A stretch of DNA of 10,882 nucleotides from Clostridia bacterium (lineage in GTDB: Bacteria; Bacillota_A; Clostridia; Christensenellales; Aristaeellaceae), in the NCBI GenBank assembly GCA_900754775.1, contig CAAEDZ010000051.1:1-10882 (forward strand), read 5' to 3'. Both the position numbers and the translations under genes were made by a program. Below are positions 1-7,282 of the stretch, one piece after another. Every line of letters starts with the position of its first letter. Position 1 is the stretch's first letter. The notes beneath the pieces were generated by a model. It was not told the DNA's origin. It saw only the letters and a program-made list of their open reading frames with translations, and did not search any database.

Positions 1-16
1 CGCGCCCCGGGCGTAC

Positions 17-61
17 AAAGCGGGCAGGCCGCGGGGCGCTTGCCCTGGCCTGCCCGCCTTT
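17..61 (-). terminator. Hairpin terminator after the secreted repeat protein gene
   Basis: An 11-base perfect inverted repeat (20-30 with 47-57, arm GCGGGCAGGCC) is flanked by AAA at 17-19 and TTT at 59-61. These can extend the stem past one bulged base. It begins about 15 bases after the stop codon of the minus-strand gene at 76. Read on the minus strand, the stem ends in a short T-rich GCTTTGT, so the T tract is weak. The same arms would also form a stem for plus-strand transcripts. Confidence 0.5.
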
Positions 62-75
62 GCCGCAAAAGCGGT

Positions 76-1362
76 CTAGCTGTCTTTTTCCGTGAAGGTG
101 GGAACGTCGTAGTTGCCGGAGCTGCCGGAGCCGCCGCCGGAGTTGCCGCTGCCGCTGCCGGAGCCGCTGTTCTTATCGAGCCAGTCGCCGCTGCCGGGGG
201 TGAAGGTGCTGCCGCCCGCGCTGCCGTTCCCGCCATCCGCGTTGCCGCTCTCGCCGCCCGCGGCGTTCTGTTCGTTGCCCTCAAGGCTCAGTTCCTCCGG
301 CGTGGCGGTGGTGGCGGGGCCGGTAAAGCCCGGCTCGCCGGCGCTGGCGGAGGCGGTGGAGCCGTCGGCAAAGGCGTAGGTAATGGTATCGTCGGTCGGC
401 TCATAGATGATGACCGCGTCGCCGCCGCCGGACAGCACCGCATAGGCCTCGGGCGCGTACATGGTGCGCTCGCGGGCGCCGAGGGCGTTGTAATAGCTCA
501 GATCGCCGTCCGTATACACGGCCACGCCGCCTTCCATGGGGTAAAAGCCCCAATCGTAGCCATCGACCACGCACATCAGCTGTTCGCTGTCGCTCCCAAG
601 GTCGTAGCGGTAGAGCTTGCCCTCCATCCACTCGCGCGTGGCGTCGCCCATCACGTAGTTGTCGGAGAGGTTGTGGAAGTAGAGCGCGCCGTCGCCATAG
701 CGCAGATCCTCGATGCCGGTCTTGATGACCAGCGTGGATTCGCCCGTGGACATGCTCATGCGGTAGAGGCAGCCCGCCTCCGTGGTCAGGGAGCCGTTGC
801 CCAGCAGGGAGTCGGTCTGGTAGGGGATCATGTCGCTTTCGGAGATGTAATAGACGGTGTCGCCGACGATGACGTAGTCGAGCATGGTGGTGCCCGAAAG
901 CAGCGTGCATTGGCCGGTGGACGGGTAAATGACGTTGAGCTGGTTGTCGATGAGCGCGTAGAGATTGCCGCCATAATAGGAAAGCGTGCTGACAGCGCTG
1001 CCCAGCGGGAAGGTGTAGACCTCCGAGCGGGTGCTGTCGGTATTGCGGCGCATCAAAGTGGCGGTGCCGTTGTTGACGCGCAGGAAGTAGAGCAGGTCGC
1101 CCGCCGCCACAAGGTCGGAGATCGAGCCGGCCGCCTCCACGCGCACGCTCGCGCCGCCGGCGCGGGGGATGCGGGTAAGCACCTTGTCCGAGCCGTCGTT
1201 GGTCACGACGAACAGATCGGTCGCCGTGCGCGCGGAAAGGTCGCCCCGCACGGCGCTCTCGCCGCTGCCGGTCAGACCCAGCGCGTCGGTCACGCCTTCG
1301 GCCCACGCCGTGGCGCAGGCGCAAAGCGCCAGGATCAACATCAACGCCAACAACTTGCGCAT
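76..1362 (-). CDS. Secreted repeat protein, probable beta-propeller (DUF5050-like)
   Basis: The predicted product is a 428-residue exported protein of unknown function. Residues 1-21 look like a Sec signal peptide: MRK, a hydrophobic core, then AWA before Glu22, a signal peptidase I type site. Two Cys in the core (LCAC) leave a lipoprotein signal possible but less likely. Residues about 45-330 hold repeated units of roughly 40 residues with a Gly-Asp/Gly turn and a Leu/Val-Tyr-Tyr/Phe strand (DLLYFL, NLYALI, TVYYIS, ALYFHN, KLYRYD, LSYYNA). This resembles DUF5050 or other beta-propeller proteins of clostridia. Residues 366-417 are a Gly/Ser/Asn-rich linker, followed by an acidic end. I see no LPXTG, SLH or other wall anchor. 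The start at 1362 is set by AGGAGG seven bases upstream; an earlier in-frame start lies beyond the promoter and is unlikely. It probably acts outside the membrane, but ligand and role are unknown. Confidence 0.85.
   Translation of the reverse strand: MRKLLALMLILALCACATAWAEGVTDALGLTGSGESAVRGDLSARTATDLFVVTNDGSDKVLTRIPRAGGASVRVEAAGSISDLVAAGDLLYFLRVNNGTATLMRRNTDSTRSEVYTFPLGSAVSTLSYYGGNLYALIDNQLNVIYPSTGQCTLLSGTTMLDYVIVGDTVYYISESDMIPYQTDSLLGNGSLTTEAGCLYRMSMSTGESTLVIKTGIEDLRYGDGALYFHNLSDNYVMGDATREWMEGKLYRYDLGSDSEQLMCVVDGYDWGFYPMEGGVAVYTDGDLSYYNALGARERTMYAPEAYAVLSGGGDAVIIYEPTDDTITYAFADGSTASASAGEPGFTGPATTATPEELSLEGNEQNAAGGESGNADGGNGSAGGSTFTPGSGDWLDKNSGSGSGSGNSGGGSGSSGNYDVPTFTEKDS
112..170. repeat. GCC/GCTGCCGGA-rich low-complexity tract
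   Basis: The plus strand carries repeated short units built from GCTGCCG, GCCGGAG and CCGCCG. On the minus strand they encode the Ser-Gly-Ser-Gly stretch near the C-terminus of the secreted protein (residues about 399-417). Such tracts can change length by slippage. Nothing shows that this one does. Confidence 0.55.
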
Positions 1363-1389
1363 GTTCCGTCCTCCTGTGCATACGAATGC

Positions 1390-1445
1390 CATATATCTAC
1401 GTATGATTATACCACATATATGCCCGGGAATTGCGACAGCGCTGT
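1390..1445. promoter_or_regulatory. Dyad symmetries between the divergent promoters (possible operators)
   Basis: Two symmetric elements lie in the divergent intergenic region. CATATAT (1390-1396) and ATATATG (1416-1422) are inverted repeats that bracket the minus-strand -10 box. ACAGCGCTGT (1436-1445) is a perfect 10-base palindrome lying 12 bases upstream of the plus-strand -35 box. Either could bind a regulator, but both are short and no regulator is encoded beside them. Confidence 0.25.
1406..1414 (-). promoter_or_regulatory. Extended -10 promoter for the secreted protein gene
   Basis: On the minus strand this reads TGG TATAAT: a perfect -10 hexamer (1411 to 1406) with the TGn extension (1414-1412). 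No good -35 element is visible 16-18 bases further upstream, as is usual for extended -10 promoters. It gives a leader of about 35-40 bases before the ATG at 1362. Confidence 0.65.
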
Positions 1446-1457
1446 AACGATGCCGTG

Positions 1458-1486
1458 TTGACATTTTGAAGCGCGCGTGGGATAAT
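1458..1486 (+). promoter_or_regulatory. Sigma-A-type promoter for the first PHP gene
   Basis: A consensus -35 TTGACA (1458-1463) is separated by exactly 17 bases from -10 GATAAT (1481-1486). Transcription would start near 1493 and leave a leader of about 22 bases, enough for the ribosome binding site GGAGG at 1505-1509. Confidence 0.85.
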
Positions 1487-1514
1487 AGGGCGAGAATCGC
1501 ACTTGGAGGAAACG

Positions 1515-2339
1515 ATGGCTTACGCAGACCTGCACATACACTCCACCGCCTCCGACGGCACGCTTTCGCCGGAGGAGATCGTGCGCCTCTGTGTGGAAAA
1601 CGGCGTGGGCGCGCTCTCCGTGACCGACCACGACGCCGTGGAGGGCACGCTGCGCGCGGCGCCCCTCGCCCGCGCGGCGGGGCTTGTTTACATAAGCGGC
1701 GTGGAGATCGACTCCCTTTGGCAGGGGCGGGACGTGCATGTGCTGTGCTACGGGGCCGACCTTGAAAACGGGGCGCTGCTTGCGTGCATCCGCGAGGCCC
1801 GCGCGCGCATGGACGGGATGAGCGACGCGCTGCTTGAGCGCATGCTGAAGGACTTTCCCGCCCTGAGCAGGGAGGAATACGCCGCCTTTGAGCGCGACAA
1901 AACGCTGGGCGGCTGGAAGATGCTCCACTACCTGCTTTTCAAGGGCGTGACCCGCTCGATGACCGACGGCATGCGCTTTTACGGGCGCTATGGCGTTTCC
2001 TATGCCGAGGCCGGGTTTCGCCCCACGGCGGAGGTGACGAGCATCATCCGCGCCGCCGGGGGAAAGGCCATCCTCGCCCATCCCGGCGTGACGCTGCGCG
2101 GCGAGGCGAACTTTCCCCGCGCGCTGGAAGAACTGGCCGAAGAGGGTGCGGACGGGCTGGAATGCTGGTATCCGGCGCACAGCCGCGACGTGCGCGAAGC
2201 CTGCCTGAGCCTGTGCCGGCGGCGCAAGCTGCTCGTCAGCGCCGGCAGCGACTGCCACGGGAGCTTTCAGGACACGCAGATCGGCCAGACAAAGACGGAT
2301 ATGGGCGATGTATCGCTTGAATTGTTGCGCCTGACATGA
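1515..2339 (+). CDS. PHP-domain phosphoesterase, TrpH/YciV (RNase AM) type
   Basis: The 274-residue product is a cytoplasmic metal-dependent phosphoesterase. Characterised relatives remove phosphates from 3',5'-nucleoside bisphosphates or trim RNA 5' ends (RNase AM). The canonical PHP metal motifs are all present: HIHS (His7, His9), TDHD (Asp38, His39), GVEID (Glu64), VHVLCYG (His75), ILAHPG (His189), CWYPAHS (His222) and GSDCHG (Asp246, His248). Length and motif order match the TrpH/YciV group, including an inserted helical region at about residues 95-165. The ATG at 1515 is chosen because GGAGG at 1505-1509 sits five bases upstream; a TTG at 1503 would overlap that site. A second PHP-family gene follows 55 bases later. 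The exact substrate (nucleotide, RNA end or other phosphoester) cannot be decided from sequence. Confidence 0.92.
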   Translation: MAYADLHIHSTASDGTLSPEEIVRLCVENGVGALSVTDHDAVEGTLRAAPLARAAGLVYISGVEIDSLWQGRDVHVLCYGADLENGALLACIREARARMDGMSDALLERMLKDFPALSREEYAAFERDKTLGGWKMLHYLLFKGVTRSMTDGMRFYGRYGVSYAEAGFRPTAEVTSIIRAAGGKAILAHPGVTLRGEANFPRALEELAEEGADGLECWYPAHSRDVREACLSLCRRRKLLVSAGSDCHGSFQDTQIGQTKTDMGDVSLELLRLT

Positions 2340-2345
2340 TACAAT
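2317..2345 (+). promoter_or_regulatory. Promoter overlapping the first PHP gene's stop, for the second PHP gene
   Basis: TTGAAT (2317-2322) lies 17 bases from TACAAT (2340-2345). The -10 is preceded by TGA, which supplies the TGn extension. That TGA (2337-2339) is also the stop codon of the upstream gene. Transcription would start near 2352, about 43 bases before the next ATG, so the second PHP gene can be expressed independently. Confidence 0.65.
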
Positions 2346-2394
2346 ATAGAATGTGGGACTGCGACTGGGACCGCCACGAAAAGGAGTGTCGAAA

Positions 2395-3657
2395 ATGACG
2401 AAGACCCGGGATGAGCTGCTCGCCCTTCTCAACTGCGACGGGGCGCTTGTGAACCTGCAAAAGCTCGTTCGTGAGGAGCTTTTGCCGCCCACGGGCGATG
2501 ACGTGAACAACCATATCCACACGACTTACTCGTTCTCCCCCTACTCCCCCACGGCGGCGGTGTACTTCGCGCGCATGGCGGGGCTGGGCACCTGCGGGCT
2601 GATGGACCACGATTCCATCGCCGGGGCGCAGGAGTTTTTGCAGGCCGCGGCCATCGTCGGCATGGCGGCCACCATCGGCATGGAGTGCCGCGCCAGCTTC
2701 AAGAACACGCCCTTTGCCGATCGCCGCATCAACAACCCCGATCAGGACGGCGTGGTCTACATGGCCATGCACGGCGTGCCGCACGACCGCGCCGTGGAAC
2801 TCAACGACCGCTTCGCCCCCTTCCGCGAGAAGCGCAACGCGCGCAACCGCAAGATGGTCGAGGGCATCAACGGCCTGATGGGCAAGTACGGCGTGACCAT
2901 CGACTTTGACAAGGACGTTCTGCCCCTCTCCAGCTATGCCAAGGGCGGCACCGTCACCGAGCGCCACCTGGCAAGCGCCCTTTCGCAGCGCATGCTCGAG
3001 GTGGTCGGCGGCGGCGAGAAGCTGGTCGCCTTTATCAAGGACGAGATGAAGCTGCCGCTCTCTTCCAAGGTGGAGGCCCATCTGCTGGAAAAGGACAACC
3101 CCTTCGCCCTCTACGACCTGCTCGGCTGGGTCAAGAGCGACCTCATCAGCAAGTTCTACGTGGACGCCGACGACGAACTGCCCGACGTGCGCGAGGCGCT
3201 GGACATTGCCAACGAGATCGGCGCCATTTCCGCCTACGCCTATCTGGGCGACGTCGGCTCCTCCGTCACCGGCGACAAGCGCGCGCAGAAGTTCGAGGAC
3301 GACTATCTGGACGAGCTGATCCCCTACATCAAGGAACTGGGCTTCAAGGCCGTCACCTACATGCCCTCGCGCAACACCCGCGCCCAGCTGGACCGCCTGC
3401 GCGCCCTGTGCGAAAAGTACGAACTGTTCCAGATCAGCGGCGAGGACATCAACTCCCCGCGCCAGTCCTTCATCTGCGAGGCGCAGCGCGACCCGTCCTT
3501 CCGCAATCTGGTGGAATCCACCTGGGCGCTGATCGCCCACGAGTGGCGCTCCACTGTGGACGCGCAGAACGGCCTGTTCAGCACGGAGAGCGTGAAAAAG
3601 TGGCCCGACCTCAACGAGCGCGTGCGCGTGTTCGCCCTTGAGGGCCGCAAGCTGTAA
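2395..3657 (+). CDS. PHP-domain protein with substituted C-terminal metal motifs
   Basis: The 420-residue protein belongs to the PHP family by its N-terminal half: NHIHTTYS (His40, His42), LMDHDS (Asp71, His72) and GMECR (Glu97). After these the match to simple PHP enzymes weakens. Where AHP would be expected there is AYAYLGDVG (residues 280-288), and where GSDxH is expected there is SGEDINSPRQ (348-357). Two usual His ligands therefore appear replaced by Tyr and Asn. The long middle part (about 105-265) is helical and charged, with no motif I recognise. The start is fixed by AAGGAG at 2381-2386, eight bases before the ATG; an upstream in-frame ATG at 2353 lacks such a site. I recall similar proteins from clostridial genomes labelled only as PHP-domain proteins. 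It may bind fewer metals or use different ligands; its substrate is unknown. Confidence 0.85.
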   Translation: MTKTRDELLALLNCDGALVNLQKLVREELLPPTGDDVNNHIHTTYSFSPYSPTAAVYFARMAGLGTCGLMDHDSIAGAQEFLQAAAIVGMAATIGMECRASFKNTPFADRRINNPDQDGVVYMAMHGVPHDRAVELNDRFAPFREKRNARNRKMVEGINGLMGKYGVTIDFDKDVLPLSSYAKGGTVTERHLASALSQRMLEVVGGGEKLVAFIKDEMKLPLSSKVEAHLLEKDNPFALYDLLGWVKSDLISKFYVDADDELPDVREALDIANEIGAISAYAYLGDVGSSVTGDKRAQKFEDDYLDELIPYIKELGFKAVTYMPSRNTRAQLDRLRALCEKYELFQISGEDINSPRQSFICEAQRDPSFRNLVESTWALIAHEWRSTVDAQNGLFSTESVKKWPDLNERVRVFALEGRKL

Positions 3658-3679
3658 AAGAGCCAACGCGAACGTCAAG

Positions 3680-3709
3680 TTAAACCCCTTTCAAAGGGTT
3701 TAATTTTTT
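3680..3709 (+). terminator. Intrinsic terminator after the second PHP gene
   Basis: An eight-base perfect stem (TTAAACCC at 3680-3687 with GGGTTTAA at 3696-3703) closes an eight-base loop and is followed directly by six T residues (3704-3709). It lies 22 bases after the stop. This is the clearest rho-independent terminator in the window. Confidence 0.9.
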
Positions 3710-3718
3710 GGATGGCTA

Positions 3719-3727
3719 TGCTATACT
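3719..3727 (+). promoter_or_regulatory. Extended -10 promoter for the murJ-ruvB-queA operon
   Basis: TGC TATACT carries both the -10 hexamer (3722-3727) and the TGn extension (3719-3721). The position 17 bases upstream reads TTTAAT (3699-3704), a poor -35 that falls inside the preceding terminator. A start near 3734 would give a leader of about 50 bases before the TTG start at 3785 but only about 9 before the ATG at 3743. This favours the downstream start. Confidence 0.6.
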
Positions 3728-3784
3728 ATATCGTGGAAAGTGATGGGCTTCCAGCCGCGCTTTCAAAACGAAGAAGGTGAAGAT

Positions 3785-5590
3785 TTGGCTCGCAAGGACA
3801 GGCTTTTGCAAACGACCATGCTGGTCACGCTGGTGATCATCGCCAGCAAGGCGGTCGGCTTTATCCGCGAGATGGTAGCCGCCCACTATTTCGGCACGCA
3901 GCCGGAATACGACGCCTATGTGGCCGCCTACGCGCTGTTCTACATACCGGTACTGCTGCTCAACTCCTGCATCACTTCCACGCTGGTGCCCATGTACACC
4001 GAAGCGCGCGCCCGCAAGGGGCTTGCGCGCGCCGACCGCTTTGCCAGCAATACCATCAACATACTGGCGCTGGCCGCCGTGGCGCTGACGCTGTTGATGC
4101 TGCTGCTGGCCCAGCCGCTGGTTGATCTCATCTACCCCGGCTACGAGCCGTGGAAGGCGGAGCTGACGGCGCAGCTCGTGCGCATCATGGTGTTGACGCT
4201 GGCCTTCAACATCACCTCCATAGCGCTGGCCAGCCTTTTGAACGCGCAGGAGAAGTACATCGCCGCGCAGATCACCGGCTTTCCGCTCAGCTTCGCCGTC
4301 ATCTTCGCCGCGGCGCTGTTTGCCCGCCAGTATGGCGTGATGGCGCTGGGCTGGGGCGTGTTCGCCGCCAACGTTTTGCAGACGCTGGTGTTGGTGCCGT
4401 TCATGCGCGGCTGGTTCCATTACCGCCTGATCGTCGATTTCCGCGACCGCCGCTTCCGCCATCTGGTGGCGCTGGCGGGGCCGGCGGTGCTGTCCATGGC
4501 GGTGAGCGAACTGAATCACATGGTGGATCAGTGGCGCGCCTCCTACGGCAACCCGGGCGATGTGTCCGCCCTTTCCTACGGCTACAAGGTCATCACGCTT
4601 TTGACCGGCGTCATCATCGTGCCTTTGACGACGATCATGTTCTCGCGCATGAGCCGTCTGGTGGCGGAGAACGACCGCCGCGGCATTTTGCAGATCGTGC
4701 GGCGCTCCACCGTGACCATCGCCATGGTGATGACGCCCATCATCGCCATCTGCGCCGTGGGCAATCAGGACGTCATCAAGGCGCTGTATTTGAGCGGCGA
4801 GTTCGATTTGCAAAGCGCCGCCGTCACCGCCGGCGTGTTCCTCTTTTACGTCATTGGCGTGCTGGGCTTCGGGCTGCGCGACCTGCTCAACCGCACCTTC
4901 CACGCCATGCAGGATACGCGCACGACCATGTACGTTTCCGCCGGCATCGTCGTGGCCAACGTCATTTTGAACAGCATCTTCCACGCGCTCATGGGCGTGC
5001 GCGGCCTGGCGCTGGCCACCACCGTTTCGGGTACGGGCGGCATGCTGGTGCTGTTTTATCTTTTGCGGCGCAGGCTGCGCCATCTGGGCATGAAGCGCGT
5101 TTTGCCCGACATGGCGAAGATCTTCCTCGCCTCGGGCATGACGGCGCTGGCGGCCTGGGGCGTGGGCAGCCTCATGCCCGTGGCCGAGAGCCGCGGTTTC
5201 GCCATATTGCGCATGCTGGCCATGTGCGGCGCGGGGCTGGGCGTGTATCTGCTCGCGGCGCTGGGGCTGGGCATCACGCCTCTGAGGGAATTTATCGGCA
5301 GGAAAGGAAATGCCAATGATGGACGAAGAACGGCTGATCACCACGGGGTTTCGCGAGGAGGACGAGCAGGCGGACGTGTCGCTGCGCCCGCGGACGCTGA
5401 CCGAGTACTTCGGACAGGAAAAACTGAAAAAAAGCCTGAGCGTGTACATGCAGGCCGCCATCGCCCGCCACGAGCCGCTGGATCATCTGCTGCTGTACGG
5501 CCCGCCCGGGCTGGGCAAGACGACGCTGGCCGGCATCATCGCCGCGGAGATGGGGCACAACATACGCATCACCAGCGGCCCCGCCATTGA
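3785..5590 (+). CDS. murJ: Lipid II flippase MurJ; frame runs into ruvB
   Basis: MurJ (MOP superfamily) moves lipid II, the peptidoglycan precursor, across the cytoplasmic membrane. The core of about 508 residues shows the family layout: N-terminal SKAVGFIRE with its conserved Arg, a following Tyr/Phe-rich helix, [16 protein letters not shown] (about residues 66-71), many hydrophobic helices, and [17 protein letters not shown] in the second half. The start used here is TTG at 3785, preceded by AAGGTGA (3774-3780) and giving MARKDRLL. GTG at 3740 or ATG at 3743 would add 14-15 residues but sit almost on the predicted transcription start. Near 5309 the normal MurJ end is reached, yet no stop occurs. 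The frame continues about 275 bases inside ruvB to a TGA at 5588-5590, adding an Arg/Ala/His-rich tail of some 90 residues that looks non-natural. One extra base near 5308-5310 would create a stop at 5317-5319 and a 511-residue protein. The true C-terminus is therefore uncertain, but the identity is not. Confidence 0.9.
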   Translation: MARKDRLLQTTMLVTLVIIASKAVGFIREMVAAHYFGTQPEYDAYVAAYALFYIPVLLLNSCITSTLVPMYTEARARKGLARADRFASNTINILALAAVALTLLMLLLAQPLVDLIYPGYEPWKAELTAQLVRIMVLTLAFNITSIALASLLNAQEKYIAAQITGFPLSFAVIFAAALFARQYGVMALGWGVFAANVLQTLVLVPFMRGWFHYRLIVDFRDRRFRHLVALAGPAVLSMAVSELNHMVDQWRASYGNPGDVSALSYGYKVITLLTGVIIVPLTTIMFSRMSRLVAENDRRGILQIVRRSTVTIAMVMTPIIAICAVGNQDVIKALYLSGEFDLQSAAVTAGVFLFYVIGVLGFGLRDLLNRTFHAMQDTRTTMYVSAGIVVANVILNSIFHALMGVRGLALATTVSGTGGMLVLFYLLRRRLRHLGMKRVLPDMAKIFLASGMTALAAWGVGSLMPVAESRGFAILRMLAMCGAGLGVYLLAALGLGITPLREFIGRKGNANDGRRTADHHGVSRGGRAGGRVAAPADADRVLRTGKTEKKPERVHAGRHRPPRAAGSSAAVRPARAGQDDAGRHHRRGDGAQHTHHQRPRH

Positions 5591-6356
5591 GCGCGCGGGC
5601 GACCTTGCCTCCATCCTCACCAATTTGAGCGCCGGGGACGTGCTTTTCATCGACGAGATCCATCGCCTCAGCCACACCGTGGAGGAGGTACTCTACCCCG
5701 CCATGGAGGACTTTGCCCTCGACATCATGATCGGCAAGGGTCCCTCGGCGCGCTCCATCCGCCTCGACCTTCCCAAATTCACGCTCATTGGCGCGACCAC
5801 GCGCGCGGGCATGCTGACTTCGCCCTTGCGCGACCGCTTCGGCATCAACTTCCGGCTGGAACTGTACACGCCGGAGGAGTTGTCCATCATCGTGCAGCGC
5901 TCGGCGAAGATCCTCAAAGTTCCCTGCGACACGGAGGGCGCTTTGGAGATCGCCCGCCGCTCGCGGGGCACGCCGCGCATCGCCAACCGCCTCGTGCGCC
6001 GCGTGCGCGATTTTGCCGAGGTGGAGGGCGGGGGAAAAATCACCCTCGACGTGGCGCGCAGGGCGCTGAAGATGCTCGAGGTGGACGAGTTGGGCCTCGA
6101 CCACACCGACCGCACGCTTTTGCGCACGATGATCGAAAAATTCGGCGGCGGGCCGGTGGGTCTGGACACGCTGGCCGCCTCCACCGGCGAGGACGCCACC
6201 ACCATCGAGGACGTCTACGAGCCGTACTTTCTGCAACTGGGCTTCATCATGCGCACGCCGCGCGGCCGCGTGGCCGCCCCCGCCGCCTACGAGCATCTGG
6301 GGCTGACCCCGCCCGCGCCGAAAGCCGACGAAAATCAAATGAGGATGGATCTGTGA
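5316..6356 (+). CDS. ruvB: Holliday junction branch migration ATPase RuvB
   Basis: RuvB is the hexameric AAA+ motor that, with RuvA, drives branch migration during recombination and repair. The 346-residue length is normal. In order it shows Walker [10 protein letters not shown] (62-70), Walker B LFIDEIHR (110-117), sensor 1 LIGATTRAG (157-165), the arginine finger region SPLRDRFG (169-176), sensor 2 RGTPRIANR (217-225) and a C-terminal winged helix ending near YEHLG (325-329). Three in-frame ATGs are possible (5310, 5316, 5319). The one at 5316 is preferred because AGGAAAGG (5300-5307) lies eight bases upstream and because a one-base-corrected murJ would end in an ATGA overlap exactly there. 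ruvA, its usual upstream partner, is not in the window; murJ takes that place. The next gene starts on the ruvB stop codon. Confidence 0.97.
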   Translation: MMDEERLITTGFREEDEQADVSLRPRTLTEYFGQEKLKKSLSVYMQAAIARHEPLDHLLLYGPPGLGKTTLAGIIAAEMGHNIRITSGPAIERAGDLASILTNLSAGDVLFIDEIHRLSHTVEEVLYPAMEDFALDIMIGKGPSARSIRLDLPKFTLIGATTRAGMLTSPLRDRFGINFRLELYTPEELSIIVQRSAKILKVPCDTEGALEIARRSRGTPRIANRLVRRVRDFAEVEGGGKITLDVARRALKMLEVDELGLDHTDRTLLRTMIEKFGGGPVGLDTLAASTGEDATTIEDVYEPYFLQLGFIMRTPRGRVAAPAAYEHLGLTPPAPKADENQMRMDL

Positions 6357-7282
6357 CGCCGCTGTGCGCGGCCATCGTCCGCGACCATCAGGTGCGCAAA
6401 AGCAGGGCGCAAAAGGCCGCCTTCCGCGAGTTGGTCAAGGCAGAGATGCGCAAGGAGGGCGTGTTTTTCCGCGAGGAGCGCGCGAAGGGGCTGCTGGAAA
6501 ACGTCAACCTCGTCTACGGCAACATCGCCACGGCGGAATACGTCTTCGGCGCGCATTACGACACCTGCGCGGAGCTTCCCTTCCCCAACCTCGCCGCGCC
6601 TTTGAACATACCGCTGTCCATCCTCATGCAGCTTTTGCTGATGCTGATGCTGGCGCTGCCCGCCGCGCTGGGCGCCTTTCTGACCGCCTGGCTGGGCGCG
6701 CCGGTGGACGTGGCGGCGGCGGTGGGCGTATTGCTGGGCGTGCTTGCCTCGGCGCTGGTCATCGCCGGGAAGCCCAACCGCCACACCATGAACGACAACA
6801 CCTCCGGTGTGGTGGCGCTGTTGACGCTGCTTTCCCGCCTGCCCAAGGAGCGGCGCGGGCGCGTGGCCGTGGTGCTGTTTGACAACGAGGAAGTGGGGCT
6901 GATCGGCTCGACGCTGTTTCGCAAGCGCCACGCGCGCGCGATGGCGGACAGGCCGCTTGTCAACCTCGACTGCGTGGGCGACGGGGAGATGCTCCTGCTC
7001 GCGCCCAACAAGGGCTTTTGCGCCGACGAGGAATTGTGCGCGCGCACGCAGGCGGCTTTTCCCGCCGGGAGCCTTGCGCCCGTGTTCGCCCGCCGCGCCT
7101 TTTACCCCTCCGACCAGTGGGGCTTTCCCAAGGCGCTGGCCGTGGCGGCGCTGAAGCGGCGGCGCTTTTTCGGCGCGGTCATCGACCGCATCCACACGCG
7201 GCGCGACACCATCTTGAAAGAAGAAAATATCGAATACATCGTGGAGGGCCTTTTGCGGCTGACAGACCATGAAAACGCATGA
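6353..7282 (+). CDS. Membrane-anchored M28-family zinc metallopeptidase
   Basis: The 309-residue product has all the expected two-zinc M28 aminopeptidase residues: GAHYDT (His68, Asp70), MNDNTSGV (Asp148), FDNEEVG (Glu179 as likely base, Glu180 as ligand), NLDCVGD (Asp206) and IHTRRDT (His281). Unusually, two hydrophobic segments (about 84-113 and 117-138) lie between the first His motif and the second Asp motif. There is no signal peptide and both flanks are rich in Arg/Lys, so I infer that both catalytic halves face the cytoplasm with a membrane hairpin between them. Start is GTG at 6353, in a GTGA overlap with the ruvB stop, with GAGGA at 6341-6345 seven bases upstream. It overlaps queA by 14 bases, so translation is probably coupled. 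Substrate is unknown; family members cut N-terminal residues from peptides, and related folds cyclise glutamine or act as carboxypeptidases. Confidence 0.87.
   Translation: MTPLCAAIVRDHQVRKSRAQKAAFRELVKAEMRKEGVFFREERAKGLLENVNLVYGNIATAEYVFGAHYDTCAELPFPNLAAPLNIPLSILMQLLLMLMLALPAALGAFLTAWLGAPVDVAAAVGVLLGVLASALVIAGKPNRHTMNDNTSGVVALLTLLSRLPKERRGRVAVVLFDNEEVGLIGSTLFRKRHARAMADRPLVNLDCVGDGEMLLLAPNKGFCADEELCARTQAAFPAGSLAPVFARRAFYPSDQWGFPKALAVAALKRRRFFGAVIDRIHTRRDTILKEENIEYIVEGLLRLTDHENA

Noticed and set aside
1407..2522. 371-codon minus-strand open frame across the first PHP gene
   Set aside because: It crosses the divergent promoter region and ends inside it, has no recognisable motifs, and is opposite a canonical PHP enzyme.
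2236..3678. Long open frame on the minus strand (480 codons) opposite the second PHP gene
   Set aside because: It is His/Ala/Gly/Val-rich without domains, and the plus strand shows conserved PHP motifs and a good ribosome binding site. High GC leaves antisense frames open.
3716..5461. 581-codon open frame on the minus strand opposite murJ
   Set aside because: Its product is dominated by His, Gln, Arg and Asp runs, mirroring codons for hydrophobic MurJ residues. No ribosome binding site or family signature is seen.
7200..7268. Possible preQ1 riboswitch before queA
   Set aside because: queA begins inside the peptidase coding sequence with no leader, and no preQ1 aptamer-like element is visible.
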